Shown piece by piece: positions 33,013-41,199 of a DNA stretch of 64,000 bases (its first letter is position 1; each line of letters opens with the position of its first letter). A model generated the notes under the pieces. The model was given only the letters and a program-made list of their open reading frames with translations, did not search any database and had not been told where the DNA came from. The DNA lies in NCBI RefSeq assembly GCF_002863005.1, contig NZ_PKDG01000016.1, forward strand, positions 1-64,000. The letters run 5' to 3'. Source of the stretch: Pseudoxanthomonas sp. (GTDB lineage Bacteria; Pseudomonadota; Gammaproteobacteria; Xanthomonadales; Xanthomonadaceae). The translations under genes and the position numbers were made by a program.

Positions 33013-33396
33013 ATGACCCTGCACCGCCAATCCCTGATCCTCGTCGAGAACTGCCCGATCCGGGACGTGCTGGACCGCCTCGGCGACCGCTGGACGGTAC
33101 TCGTGCTGCACGAGTTGGCTATGGGCACGCTGCGTTTTTCCGAGGTCCGCAAACGCGTAGCCGACATCTCGCCGCGCATGCTCGCGCAGACGCTGCGGCA
33201 CCTGGAGCAGGATGGCCTGGTCAGCCGCGCGGTGTTTCCCACGGTGCCGCCGCGCGTCGACTATGCGCTAACGCCGTTGGGCGAATCGTTCTTCGAACGC
33301 GTGGAGATGCTGGCGCAGTGGGCATCGGATCACCACGACGAAGTCCGCGCAGCGCGCAAGGCCTACGTAGCACCTGCCGCGAACGCGCCGAAGTAG
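33013..33396 (+). CDS. HxlR-family transcriptional regulator
   Basis: 127 aa winged-helix regulator. The conserved redox-sensitive cysteine is in [20 protein letters not shown], followed by the recognition helix region [20 protein letters not shown]. QorR/YodB/HxlR relatives use this Cys to sense electrophiles or quinones and derepress a divergent reductase. That fits the neighbouring NmrA-type gene. Confidence 0.88.
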   Translation: MTLHRQSLILVENCPIRDVLDRLGDRWTVLVLHELAMGTLRFSEVRKRVADISPRMLAQTLRHLEQDGLVSRAVFPTVPPRVDYALTPLGESFFERVEMLAQWASDHHDEVRAARKAYVAPAANAPK

Positions 33397-33727
33397 TCGC
33401 CTTTGCGATGGAATCGCCGTTTCGGGCTCGACGTCCGATGATCAACGTGGGTCCTGTGCGCCTGAGAAGACTGCGCGAGTTGAATCGTCACCCGAGAAGT
33501 CACGATTCGTACGTATCGCGCCACGTCGACGGGTTTGGTTCGATCTGGAAAAGTCTGCGCATCACCACATCACCACGGAATTCAAGTGAATCGACTGACA
33601 TTAGTAAGGAAATGGTGTGTCGCGGCTGGACGCGGTAAACCGCTTGTTTCATTCTCGCGCTGCTGAGTGCACAAGAAGGTTGCATGCAGCTGCAGTGATA
33701 CATGGAATGTGACAACGGGAAAAGGAC
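33397..33727. other. 331-bp intergenic region upstream of virD4
   Basis: No convincing gene or hairpin terminator is seen. The GC content falls compared with the flanking housekeeping genes, and short AT-rich stretches approach virD4 (around 33580-33660 and 33690-33727). It probably holds the virD4 promoter, but I could not place -35/-10 boxes with confidence. The virD4 ATG at 33728 has a purine-rich AAAAGGA upstream. Confidence 0.5.
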
Positions 33728-35419
33728 ATGGAACGAAAGAAGGGAGTCTTTCTGTCGGTAATGGGGTTGTTGGCTTTGGTTGCGGGTATCTATCTGTCCG
33801 GATACGCGACCCAGTGGTTGCTCGGACTGGATGTTTCGCTCCGATGGGACACCTATCTCCGCTACCTGCGAGCCCTCGACCAATCCCAGGTTGCGCCTTA
33901 CGCCACGAAGATCAAGACGGGCGGCGCGTTGGGGTTCGGTGTGCCATTGCTCGCGTGGCTGGCGATGGCAATCCCGCTCCTCAGGTCGCCAAGAGCCGCA
34001 CTGCATGGAGACGCGCGTTTCGCTCGCGCCGGCGACCTCGCCAGACGTGGCATGTTCGCGCCTGCGCCGGAAGGCATCGTGGTGGGCAGGCTGGGGAGAA
34101 AGCTGGTCCGCCTGTCGGGCCAGCAGTTCGTCATCCTGGCCGCGCCGACGCGCTCGGGAAAAGGCGTGGGCGTCGTCATCCCCAACCTGCTGGAGTACCA
34201 AGGCTCCGTGGTGGTCCTGGACATCAAGCAGGAGAACTTCGACCTGACCAGCGGCTGGCGCGCTAGCCAGGGTCAGGAGATCTATCTGTTCAATCCTTTC
34301 GCCGAAGACCGTCGGACGCATCGCTGGAACCCGCTCAGCTACGTGTCTTCCGATCCTGCGTTCCGCATCTCGGACCTGCAGGCGATCGCCGCCATGCTGT
34401 ATCCGGACGGAGACGGAAAAGACAAGTTCTGGATCAGCCACGCGAGGAACGCGTTCCTCGCATTCACTCTGTACCTGTTCGAGAATCACGACGACGAGCG
34501 CCGCAGGAAGTGTCCTCCGGAACTTATGTCCGTCCCCACGTTGGGCCGCGTGCATCGGCTTTCGGCGGGTAACGGCTCGCAACAGAAGCAGTACCTGCAA
34601 GAGCTTTCGGCCAAGCCATTCCTCAGCGAGCATGCGAGGACGGCGTTCGCCAACCTGCTCTCGCAGGCGGACGAAACGTTCTCATCCATCCTGGGCACCT
34701 TCAAGGAGCCGCTCAACGCATTCGTCAATCCGGTCCTCGACGCGGCCACCAGCGGTGACGACTTCCTGATCACTGATGTCCGCAAGAAGCGCATGACGAT
34801 CTATATGGGAATCCAGCCCAATAAACTGGCGGAGAGCAGGGTGCTGGTGAACCTGTTCTTCAGTCAGTTGATCAACGAGAACACGCGCGAACTGCCGCAG
34901 GCCAATCCGGCGCTCAAGCATCAATGCCTACTGCTGATGGACGAGTTTACGGCCATCGGAAGGGTGGACATCATCGCCAGCGCAGTGAGTTACATGGCGG
35001 GCTACAACCTGCGCCTGCTGCCGATCATCCAAAGCATGTCGCAGCTGGATGCGGTGTACGGCAAGGAGGTGTCGCGGACCATCATCACCAACCATGCGTT
35101 GCAGATCATCTACGCGCCCCGCGAACAGCAGGACGCCAATGACTATTCCGAAATGCTGGGCTACACCACCGTGCACCGTCGCAACCGCTCGCAATCGCAC
35201 GGACAGCAGGGGAGCGTGTCATTCACGGAATCGTTGGAGCGCCGCGCGCTGATGTTGCCGCAGGAGCTGAAGGCGATGGGGCCGGAGAAGGAGGTTTTCC
35301 TGTACGAGGGCATCCCGTATCCGGTGATGTGCGAGAAGATCAGGTACTACCAGGACAAGTATTTCACCAGGCGGCTGTTGCCGAAGGTCGATGTGAAGAT
35401 GATCGATGTCGGACAATGA
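33728..35419 (+). CDS. virD4: VirD4 type IV secretion coupling ATPase
   Basis: 563 aa. Two N-terminal transmembrane helices (about residues 8-30 and 66-84) are followed by a cytoplasmic RecA-like domain. Walker A is APTRSGKGVGVV (from about residue 139), VVVLDIKQEN follows, and Walker B is LLLMDEFTAIGR (about 403-413). It recruits substrates to a type IV secretion channel. The next genes encode a putative immunity lipoprotein and a lipase with an XVIPCD-like tail, the domain that binds VirD4 in the X-type antibacterial T4SS. So it probably serves that system rather than conjugation. No relaxase, transfer origin or virB gene is in the window. Confidence 0.9.
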   Translation: MERKKGVFLSVMGLLALVAGIYLSGYATQWLLGLDVSLRWDTYLRYLRALDQSQVAPYATKIKTGGALGFGVPLLAWLAMAIPLLRSPRAALHGDARFARAGDLARRGMFAPAPEGIVVGRLGRKLVRLSGQQFVILAAPTRSGKGVGVVIPNLLEYQGSVVVLDIKQENFDLTSGWRASQGQEIYLFNPFAEDRRTHRWNPLSYVSSDPAFRISDLQAIAAMLYPDGDGKDKFWISHARNAFLAFTLYLFENHDDERRRKCPPELMSVPTLGRVHRLSAGNGSQQKQYLQELSAKPFLSEHARTAFANLLSQADETFSSILGTFKEPLNAFVNPVLDAATSGDDFLITDVRKKRMTIYMGIQPNKLAESRVLVNLFFSQLINENTRELPQANPALKHQCLLLMDEFTAIGRVDIIASAVSYMAGYNLRLLPIIQSMSQLDAVYGKEVSRTIITNHALQIIYAPREQQDANDYSEMLGYTTVHRRNRSQSHGQQGSVSFTESLERRALMLPQELKAMGPEKEVFLYEGIPYPVMCEKIRYYQDKYFTRRLLPKVDVKMIDVGQ

Positions 35420-35453
35420 AACGATTGCTCCCCTTTAAGGGCAGGAGGATGTG

Positions 35454-35702
35454 ATGGCGCAGGAGGGATGCAATGACGATGCCATCGTTGCGCGGATGAA
35501 GCTGTGTGCCAACAAGGGCGACAAGCTGCACGACCTGCAATTGCTGCGCGATCTGGAAATCATCAATGTCCGCACCATGGCAGAGTTGGGTCCGCTGCCG
35601 GTAGGAGGGTTGCCAGCCGCTACAAAGCGCAAGCCAAACCTTCCATCTTGCGAAGCGGCGAAGGCGTTTCCGATAGATAGTGACGATAATCAGGAGAGCG
35701 AG
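35454..35702 (+). other. In-frame open segment between virD4 and the immunity gene (short ORF or N-terminal extension)
   Basis: An ATG at 35454 with a strong AGGAGG five bases upstream opens a frame of 83 codons that runs without a stop into the immunity gene at 35703. The residues (MAQEGCNDDAIVARMKLCAN, then DLQLLRDLEIINVRTMAELG) resemble no family I know. Because there is no stop, it is either a real N-terminal extension, a remnant of a broken gene that happens to stay in frame, or the result of a frameshift. The second start at 35703 also has its own AGGAG. Confidence 0.4.
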
Positions 35703-36317
35703 ATGAGTATGAAGTCGATGGTCGTCGCGACCAGCATGGCATTCGCGGCTTGTGCGCCGGTGCAGGAAGAGAAGCCATTGCACAAGCTAAATAAGAATCC
35801 AAAACACGGCTATATCATAACCATGGACATAGTCGACGCATCTGGACCGTATGAGGTATCCAGGAGTAGCTTGCAATACGACATCTCGAATCAACAATGT
35901 CTGCCCCCGATACGTAATTTCGCTGGCGTTCAAACTGAGCCAAAGAGTGCTTCAATCCCGTTTTCTTTGACTAAGGTCGCGGATGGCAGATACGTTGGCA
36001 CGATCTATCTGGACGCGATATATGAGGAGGATTTTTATGGGCGAGGAATTTGCCAATGGGAGCTCGCCGGCATCTTTATTGCCGCCGATATGCAGTTTAA
36101 TTCAAGACATTTTTACCCGGAGCTTGCGCTCTGGTATACGCCAGAAATGATGATTTCCGAACAAGTAGAAACTTTCTATTTCTGGAAGGATGGGCGTGGT
36201 AGGTCAGATCCTGCCGATCCGACTATATGGGAAGCCCAAGGCCCCAAGGTTTTTCGCGCAGAGCTCGAGGCAGAAGTTTTTTCTGTTGTTTTTTCTTCTA
36301 GGGCAGCAGTCCAATGA
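35703..36317 (+). CDS. Putative X-T4SS immunity lipoprotein (X-Tfi-like)
   Basis: 204 aa. The N terminus MSMKSMVVATSMAFAACAPV is a lipoprotein leader (F-A-A-C), suggesting a periplasmic membrane-anchored protein, where immunity to an injected lipase is needed. The mature part has HGYIITMDIVDASGPYEVSR, NQQCLPPIRNF and EDFYGRGICQWELAG with two cysteines. As I recall, this layout occurs in lipoproteins next to T4SS and T6SS lipases of xanthomonads. ATG 35703 has AGGAG six bases upstream. Its stop overlaps the lipase effector start (ATGA). The DNA is clearly AT-richer than its neighbours, a sign of transfer. No homology search was run. Confidence 0.65.
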   Translation: MSMKSMVVATSMAFAACAPVQEEKPLHKLNKNPKHGYIITMDIVDASGPYEVSRSSLQYDISNQQCLPPIRNFAGVQTEPKSASIPFSLTKVADGRYVGTIYLDAIYEEDFYGRGICQWELAGIFIAADMQFNSRHFYPELALWYTPEMMISEQVETFYFWKDGRGRSDPADPTIWEAQGPKVFRAELEAEVFSVVFSSRAAVQ

Positions 36318-37882
36318 GCCTAACTAGCCAGCAGTATGCTTATCTGGCAAATGACGCGTACAAGTTCTATCCGCCAGAACCACAGCCAAAAGGTAAAGAG
36401 CAGAATATTGTTCTCGGTGGAATAACCTACAAAATACTCGAACACGCCAGCAGCCCTATCAACGGCTACCAGGGCACCATCTACCAGCGCGTAGACACCG
36501 GCGAGATCATCGTTGCTCACCGTGGTACCGAGGGCGAAAAGAAGTGGGAGGGCTGGGTCAAAGATGGCCTGATTACCGATGGCGCGATGGTGCTTGACCG
36601 CGTCAATCCTCAGGTGCAGGACGCCATCGCGTTGACGCGGCGTGCGATTGAAAGAGCCCGGGATATCGGCCGTGAAGGGGGCCACGTCCCGGAAGTCACC
36701 GTTACAGGACACTCTCTGGGTGGCACCCTGGCGCAGATCACGGCGCACCATTTCGACCTGCGTGGCGAGACCTTCAATGCCTATGGTGCGGCGAGCCTGG
36801 GTTACGGGATTGGAGAAGGAGGCGACAGCGTCCTCAACCACGTCAAGGTCGGGGATGCAGTCAGCGCCGCCAGCCCGCACTATGGGCAGGTGCGGGTGTA
36901 CGCCAGCGCAAACGAGATCGCGGCCCTGCACGGCGCGGGCTATGCCAGCGACCGTGATCCTCTCGATCCGCGTGCCCCCGGCGTTGCTGGCTTGCTGCTC
37001 GGATCGCACAGCATGCATCACTTTCTCGGCATTGACGGCGAGGGCAGGCCCGACCGCTCCATCCTGTCGGATCCGGCCGCACGCCAACTGGCCGAGGTGT
37101 TCGACCCCATGATCGACAAGTTCCGAGGCGATGTTGCCGCAGGCCGGGCCATCGCCACGGTGGTCGCGCGTGGTCCCTACGGCAACGCGCTGGACACCCT
37201 TGGCGAACTGCGCGGCCCGTTGCCGGCCGGTGAACCGGCGGCACGTGCGGAGCGCAGCGCAGCGGCGGAGGCCGCGGCGACGCAGCGGCTCGCGGATTAT
37301 CACGAGCAGCGTCAACAATTCTTCCGCGACCGACTTCCTCCGATTGACCGCGATGCACGGCCGCCAGAGCAGCTGCGGCGACCCGAAACAGACGACGGGT
37401 CTGGGCCGACCATCCGCTTCCGGACGCCTGACTATCTTCAACCTGCGTCACCCGAGCACAGAGGGCGGGGGTCGGTTGGCTCGGACCATGAGCGGACTAC
37501 GCCATCGTCGGACACCCGGCTTCAACGCGACGATCACGCACAAACGTTTCCCACGGACCATCCTCGCTACCCGTTGTATTCCGCTCTGGAGGAACGTCTG
37601 CCAGGCGTGGCGAAGGAGAAGATCGCCGAGATCACTCATCAGGCCGTGTTGGGGGGCGTGACCGATCCCGGCCAGATCCGAGCCGTGGTGGTCCATGAAG
37701 ACCAAGTCTGGGTAGCTGGCCGGATACCCGGCGACCGCGCCAACGTATCGCTGTCCGAACCGCCACCCTCCCTGCAGGAGAGCTTGCGCGGAATCGAATC
37801 TTCCGACCGGCTGCAGGTGCAGCAGATGGCGCACCTCCAGGAGCAGCAAAGATCGGCCAGCCAAGGCCAGGCATTGAGCTGA
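36314..37882 (+). CDS. Putative T4SS antibacterial effector: class 3 lipase with XVIPCD-like C terminus
   Basis: 522 aa, no signal peptide. Residues ~1-250 form a lipase class 3 fold. The nucleophile Ser134 is in VTVTGHSLGGTLAQIT, the probable acid is Asp181 (KVGDAVSAASPHYG), and the probable base is one of the His residues in GSHSMHHFLGI (232-236). IIVAHRGTEGEKKWEGW is the oxyanion-loop strand. A charged linker (about 300-410) leads to a C-terminal domain from about residue 414: PTDHPRYPLYSALEERLPG, IRAVVVHEDQVWVAGRIPG, then a Gln-rich end (HLQEQQRSASQGQALS). This matches XVIPCD, the VirD4 recognition domain of X-T4SS effectors. It probably hydrolyses phospholipids of rival bacteria. The immunity-like gene overlaps its start. 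Confidence 0.8.
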   Translation: MSLTSQQYAYLANDAYKFYPPEPQPKGKEQNIVLGGITYKILEHASSPINGYQGTIYQRVDTGEIIVAHRGTEGEKKWEGWVKDGLITDGAMVLDRVNPQVQDAIALTRRAIERARDIGREGGHVPEVTVTGHSLGGTLAQITAHHFDLRGETFNAYGAASLGYGIGEGGDSVLNHVKVGDAVSAASPHYGQVRVYASANEIAALHGAGYASDRDPLDPRAPGVAGLLLGSHSMHHFLGIDGEGRPDRSILSDPAARQLAEVFDPMIDKFRGDVAAGRAIATVVARGPYGNALDTLGELRGPLPAGEPAARAERSAAAEAAATQRLADYHEQRQQFFRDRLPPIDRDARPPEQLRRPETDDGSGPTIRFRTPDYLQPASPEHRGRGSVGSDHERTTPSSDTRLQRDDHAQTFPTDHPRYPLYSALEERLPGVAKEKIAEITHQAVLGGVTDPGQIRAVVVHEDQVWVAGRIPGDRANVSLSEPPPSLQESLRGIESSDRLQVQQMAHLQEQQRSASQGQALS

Positions 37883-37963
37883 GTCGCGCGGATCAGGACA
37901 GGACAAGCATCTGTCCCGGCGGCGCGCGGCAGGACTACAGTCGAGCTGAAATCCTGCCTATAA

Positions 37964-37990
37964 GAAAGCCCCGGCATGGCCGGGGCTTTC
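37964..37990. terminator. Hairpin closing the virD4-effector locus
   Basis: A perfect 12-bp stem (37964-37975 with 37979-37990, GAAAGCCCCGGC/GCCGGGGCTTTC) with a 3-nt loop. It lies between the effector stop and the convergent RND permease stop, and T-rich ends on both strands make it bidirectional. Confidence 0.85.
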
Positions 37991-38013
37991 AGTTTCATCG
38001 GCCGTGGCCGTGC

Positions 38014-41000
38014 TCAATGTCCGGGCGCGGCTTCACCCTCCAGAGATGGTGCCGCCTCTTCGGCATCCTTGCGATCGTGCGCATGGTCACGCGCCAGGTA
38101 CAGGTAGAACGCCGGCAGCACGAACAGGGTAAACAGCGTGCCGATCGTCATGCCCGAGGCGATCACCACGCCCATCGAGAAGCGCGAGGCGGCACCCGGG
38201 CCACTGGCGATCAACAGCGGGATCATCGCGAACACCAGCGCGGCGGTGGTCATCAGCACCGGACGCAGGCGGATGGCTGCGGCTTCCTCGATCGCTTCAC
38301 GCTTGGACAGGCCGCGTTCCATCTGCAGCTTGTTGGCGAACTCCACGATCAGGATGCCGTGCTTGGAGATCACGCCGACCAGTGTCACGAGGCCCACCTG
38401 GGTATAGATGTTGATGCTCATGCCGGGGAAGGCTTCGATCTGCATGAAGCCGAGCACGCCGCTCACCAGCGCCAGCACGTTGACGGTCAGCAATGCGCCG
38501 CTGATGGCCATCGGTACGGTCAGCAGCATGATCGTCGCATCGCGGAAGCTCTCGAACTGGGCCGCCAGCACCAGGAAGATCACGATCAACGCCAGCGCCA
38601 GCGTCACCAGCATCGCCGCGCCCTCCTGCTTGAACTGGCGCGACTCGCCGGCGTAATCCACCGAATAGCCCTGAGGCAGTACTTCCTTGGCGGCCTGGTC
38701 GAGAATCGCCAGCGCTTCGCCCTTGCTGACGCCGGGGCGCGGGGCAAAGGTGATCGACACGGCGTTGAGCTGCTGGAAACGCTTCAGGGACTGCGGCTGC
38801 GCGCTCTCCTTCAGCGTCACCAGCGTCGACAGCGGTATCAGTTCGCCGTCGCGGGTGCGCGTGTAGTAGTTCTCCAGGTCGCTGGCGTTGAGGCGGTCGC
38901 TCCGCTGCACCTGCGGGATCACCAGGTACGAGCGGTTCTGCATGGCGAAGCGGTTGGTGTAGCCACCGGACAGCATGGCTGCCATGTCGGCTGCCAGCGT
39001 GCGCATGTCGATGCCGAGCGTCGCCGCCTTCTCGCGGTCGATGTTGACCTCGATGCGCGGCTTGTCGATCTTCAGGTCCTTGTCCAGGAAGATGAAGCGC
39101 TTGCTCTCCATCGCCTTCGCCAGGATCTGGTCGGCCAACTCGGCCAGCTGGCTCAGGTCGCCGACGCCACCGATGATGAACTCGCCGCCGCCGCCGTCGC
39201 CGCCCGCGCTGGGCAGCGAAGGCGGGACCAGTGCGAAGATGTTCAGGCCGCTGACCTGGCTCATCTTCGGCTGCAGTTCCTGCTGCAGCACCGCGTTGGT
39301 GGAGCGCTCGCGCTCGCTCCACGGCTTCAGCACGAAGCCTGCCATCGCCATCGGGCTGGCACCGCCGCCACTGCCGCCGAACCCGCCGTTGAACAGGAAA
39401 TAGTCCTGCACTTCCGGCACGCCCTTGGCGATGGAGGTGACTTCCTCGGTGTAGCGCTCCACGTAGTCCAGGGTGGAATAGGGGTCGGCGCTGGCGACCG
39501 AGAAGATGAAGCCTTCGTCTTCCAGAGGTGCCGGCTCCTTGGGGGCGGTCATGTACAGGAAGACGCACGAGACGAGCACCAGAATGCCGAACACGCCGAC
39601 CACCGACTTGGTCTCCATGGTGCCGTGCAGGCGCCGCTGATAGCCGGCATTGAGCTTCTCGAAGCGCACGTCCAGCCACTTCTCCAGCTTGCCCTTGCCG
39701 CCTTCGCTGTGCGGCTTGAGGATCTTGGCGCACATCATCGGGGTCAGGGTCAGCGCGATCACGCCCGACAGGAGCACCGCGCCGGCCAGCGTGAAAGCGA
39801 ACTCGGTGAACAGCACGCCGGTCAGGCCGCCCTGGAAGCCGATCGGCAGGTAGACCGCGACCAGGGTCGTGGTCATCGCGACCACCGGCCACGCCAGTTC
39901 GCGCGCGCCCTTGATCGCCGCCTCGTAGGGCGACATGCCCTCCTCGATGTGGCGGTGGATGTTCTCGAGCACGATGATCGCGTCGTCCACCACGATGCCG
40001 ATGGCCAAAACCATCGCCAGCAGCGTGAGCAGGTTGATCGTGAAGCCCATCAGCAGCATCAGGAACAGCGCACCGACCAGCGACAACGGCACTGTCACTG
40101 CCGGAATCAGCACGCTGCGCAGCGAGCCGAGGAACAGGAAGATCACCACGATCACGATGATCACCGCTTCCACGATCGTGCTGACCACTTCGTCGATGGC
40201 GTCCTGGATCTGCTCGGTACTGTCGTACGGGATGGTCGCCTTGATGCCTTCCGGGAGCTGCGGCACGATCTCGTTGTCCCAGAGCGTGCGCACGTTCTTG
40301 ATGACATCGAGGGAGTTCGCATCCGGCGACACGAAGATGCCCATGAACGTGGCCGCTTCACCGTTGATGCGGACCGACGTGCCGTAGCTTTCCGAGCCCA
40401 GTTGCACGTCGGCCACGTCGCCGAGCCGCACGATCGCGCCGTTCTGTTCGCGAATGATCAGCTGGCGGAATTCCTCGGCGCTGCGCAGGTCGGTGCGCGC
40501 GGTCATGTCGATCGCCACCATCTGGCCCTTGGTCGAGCCCACCGCCGCCAACACGTTGTTGGACGACAGCGCGGTGGACACGTCGCTGGCCGTGACCTGC
40601 AGGGCGGTCATCCGGTCCGGCTTCAGCCACACGCGCATCGCGAAGGTACCGGCGCCGAGGATGTCGGCCCGCTGCACGCCGGCGACGGTGACCAGTTTGG
40701 GCTGGACGACGCGGGTGAGGTAGTCGGTGATCTGGTTGTTGTCCAGCGTCTCGCTGGCGAAGGACACGTACATCGCCGCGATCTGCTGGCCCTGCTGCAG
40801 GTCGATCACCGGGTCTTCCGACTCCGGCGGCAGCTGCCCGCGCATCTTGTTGACCTTGGCAGCGATCTGGGTGAGCGCCTCGTTCGGGTCCTGTTCCAGC
40901 TTGATGTACGCCTGGATCACGCTGACGCCGGCCGAACTGGTGGAGCTCAGGTACTCGATGCCTTCCGCACTGGCGACCTCACGCTCCAGCGGCGTGGTGA

Positions 41001-41187
41001 TGAAGCCCTGGATGAGGTCGGCGTCCGCGCCGTAGTACGTGGTGCTGATGTTGACCACGGCGTTGCGCAACTCGGGATACTGGCGCACGTTCAATTCGGT
41101 GAACGAGCGCAGGCCGAACAACAGGATGAACAGGCTGACGACGATGGCCAGCACCGGTTTGTTGATGAAGATGTCGGTGAATTTCAT
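38014..41187 (-). CDS. RND efflux transporter permease (HAE1 family)
   Basis: 1057 aa inner-membrane proton/drug antiporter with the standard architecture: N-terminal TM1 (MKFTDIFINKPVLAIVVSLF), two large periplasmic loops, and a TM4 Asp pair in AIGIVVDDAIIVLENIHRHI. A low-complexity Gly-rich stretch (FNGGFGGSGGGASPMAM) is present in a periplasmic loop. It acts with the adaptor gene 12 nt upstream and an outer-membrane channel encoded elsewhere. It is more like the MexK/VexK-type HAE1 proteins than AcrB. Substrates unknown. Confidence 0.9.
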   Translation of the reverse strand: MKFTDIFINKPVLAIVVSLFILLFGLRSFTELNVRQYPELRNAVVNISTTYYGADADLIQGFITTPLEREVASAEGIEYLSSTSSAGVSVIQAYIKLEQDPNEALTQIAAKVNKMRGQLPPESEDPVIDLQQGQQIAAMYVSFASETLDNNQITDYLTRVVQPKLVTVAGVQRADILGAGTFAMRVWLKPDRMTALQVTASDVSTALSSNNVLAAVGSTKGQMVAIDMTARTDLRSAEEFRQLIIREQNGAIVRLGDVADVQLGSESYGTSVRINGEAATFMGIFVSPDANSLDVIKNVRTLWDNEIVPQLPEGIKATIPYDSTEQIQDAIDEVVSTIVEAVIIVIVVIFLFLGSLRSVLIPAVTVPLSLVGALFLMLLMGFTINLLTLLAMVLAIGIVVDDAIIVLENIHRHIEEGMSPYEAAIKGARELAWPVVAMTTTLVAVYLPIGFQGGLTGVLFTEFAFTLAGAVLLSGVIALTLTPMMCAKILKPHSEGGKGKLEKWLDVRFEKLNAGYQRRLHGTMETKSVVGVFGILVLVSCVFLYMTAPKEPAPLEDEGFIFSVASADPYSTLDYVERYTEEVTSIAKGVPEVQDYFLFNGGFGGSGGGASPMAMAGFVLKPWSERERSTNAVLQQELQPKMSQVSGLNIFALVPPSLPSAGGDGGGGEFIIGGVGDLSQLAELADQILAKAMESKRFIFLDKDLKIDKPRIEVNIDREKAATLGIDMRTLAADMAAMLSGGYTNRFAMQNRSYLVIPQVQRSDRLNASDLENYYTRTRDGELIPLSTLVTLKESAQPQSLKRFQQLNAVSITFAPRPGVSKGEALAILDQAAKEVLPQGYSVDYAGESRQFKQEGAAMLVTLALALIVIFLVLAAQFESFRDATIMLLTVPMAISGALLTVNVLALVSGVLGFMQIEAFPGMSINIYTQVGLVTLVGVISKHGILIVEFANKLQMERGLSKREAIEEAAAIRLRPVLMTTAALVFAMIPLLIASGPGAASRFSMGVVIASGMTIGTLFTLFVLPAFYLYLARDHAHDRKDAEEAAPSLEGEAAPGH

Positions 41188-41199
41188 GCCGGCGCTCCG

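Noticed and set aside
33397..33727. Relaxase, origin of transfer or attachment site next to virD4
   Set aside because: No relaxase motif, nick-site-like repeat, integrase or tRNA end was seen; the context points to protein secretion rather than conjugation.
33640..33727. CpxR-type box (GTAAA repeats) upstream of virD4
   Set aside because: One GTAAA-like word is present but no second copy at the expected spacing, so the match is no better than chance.
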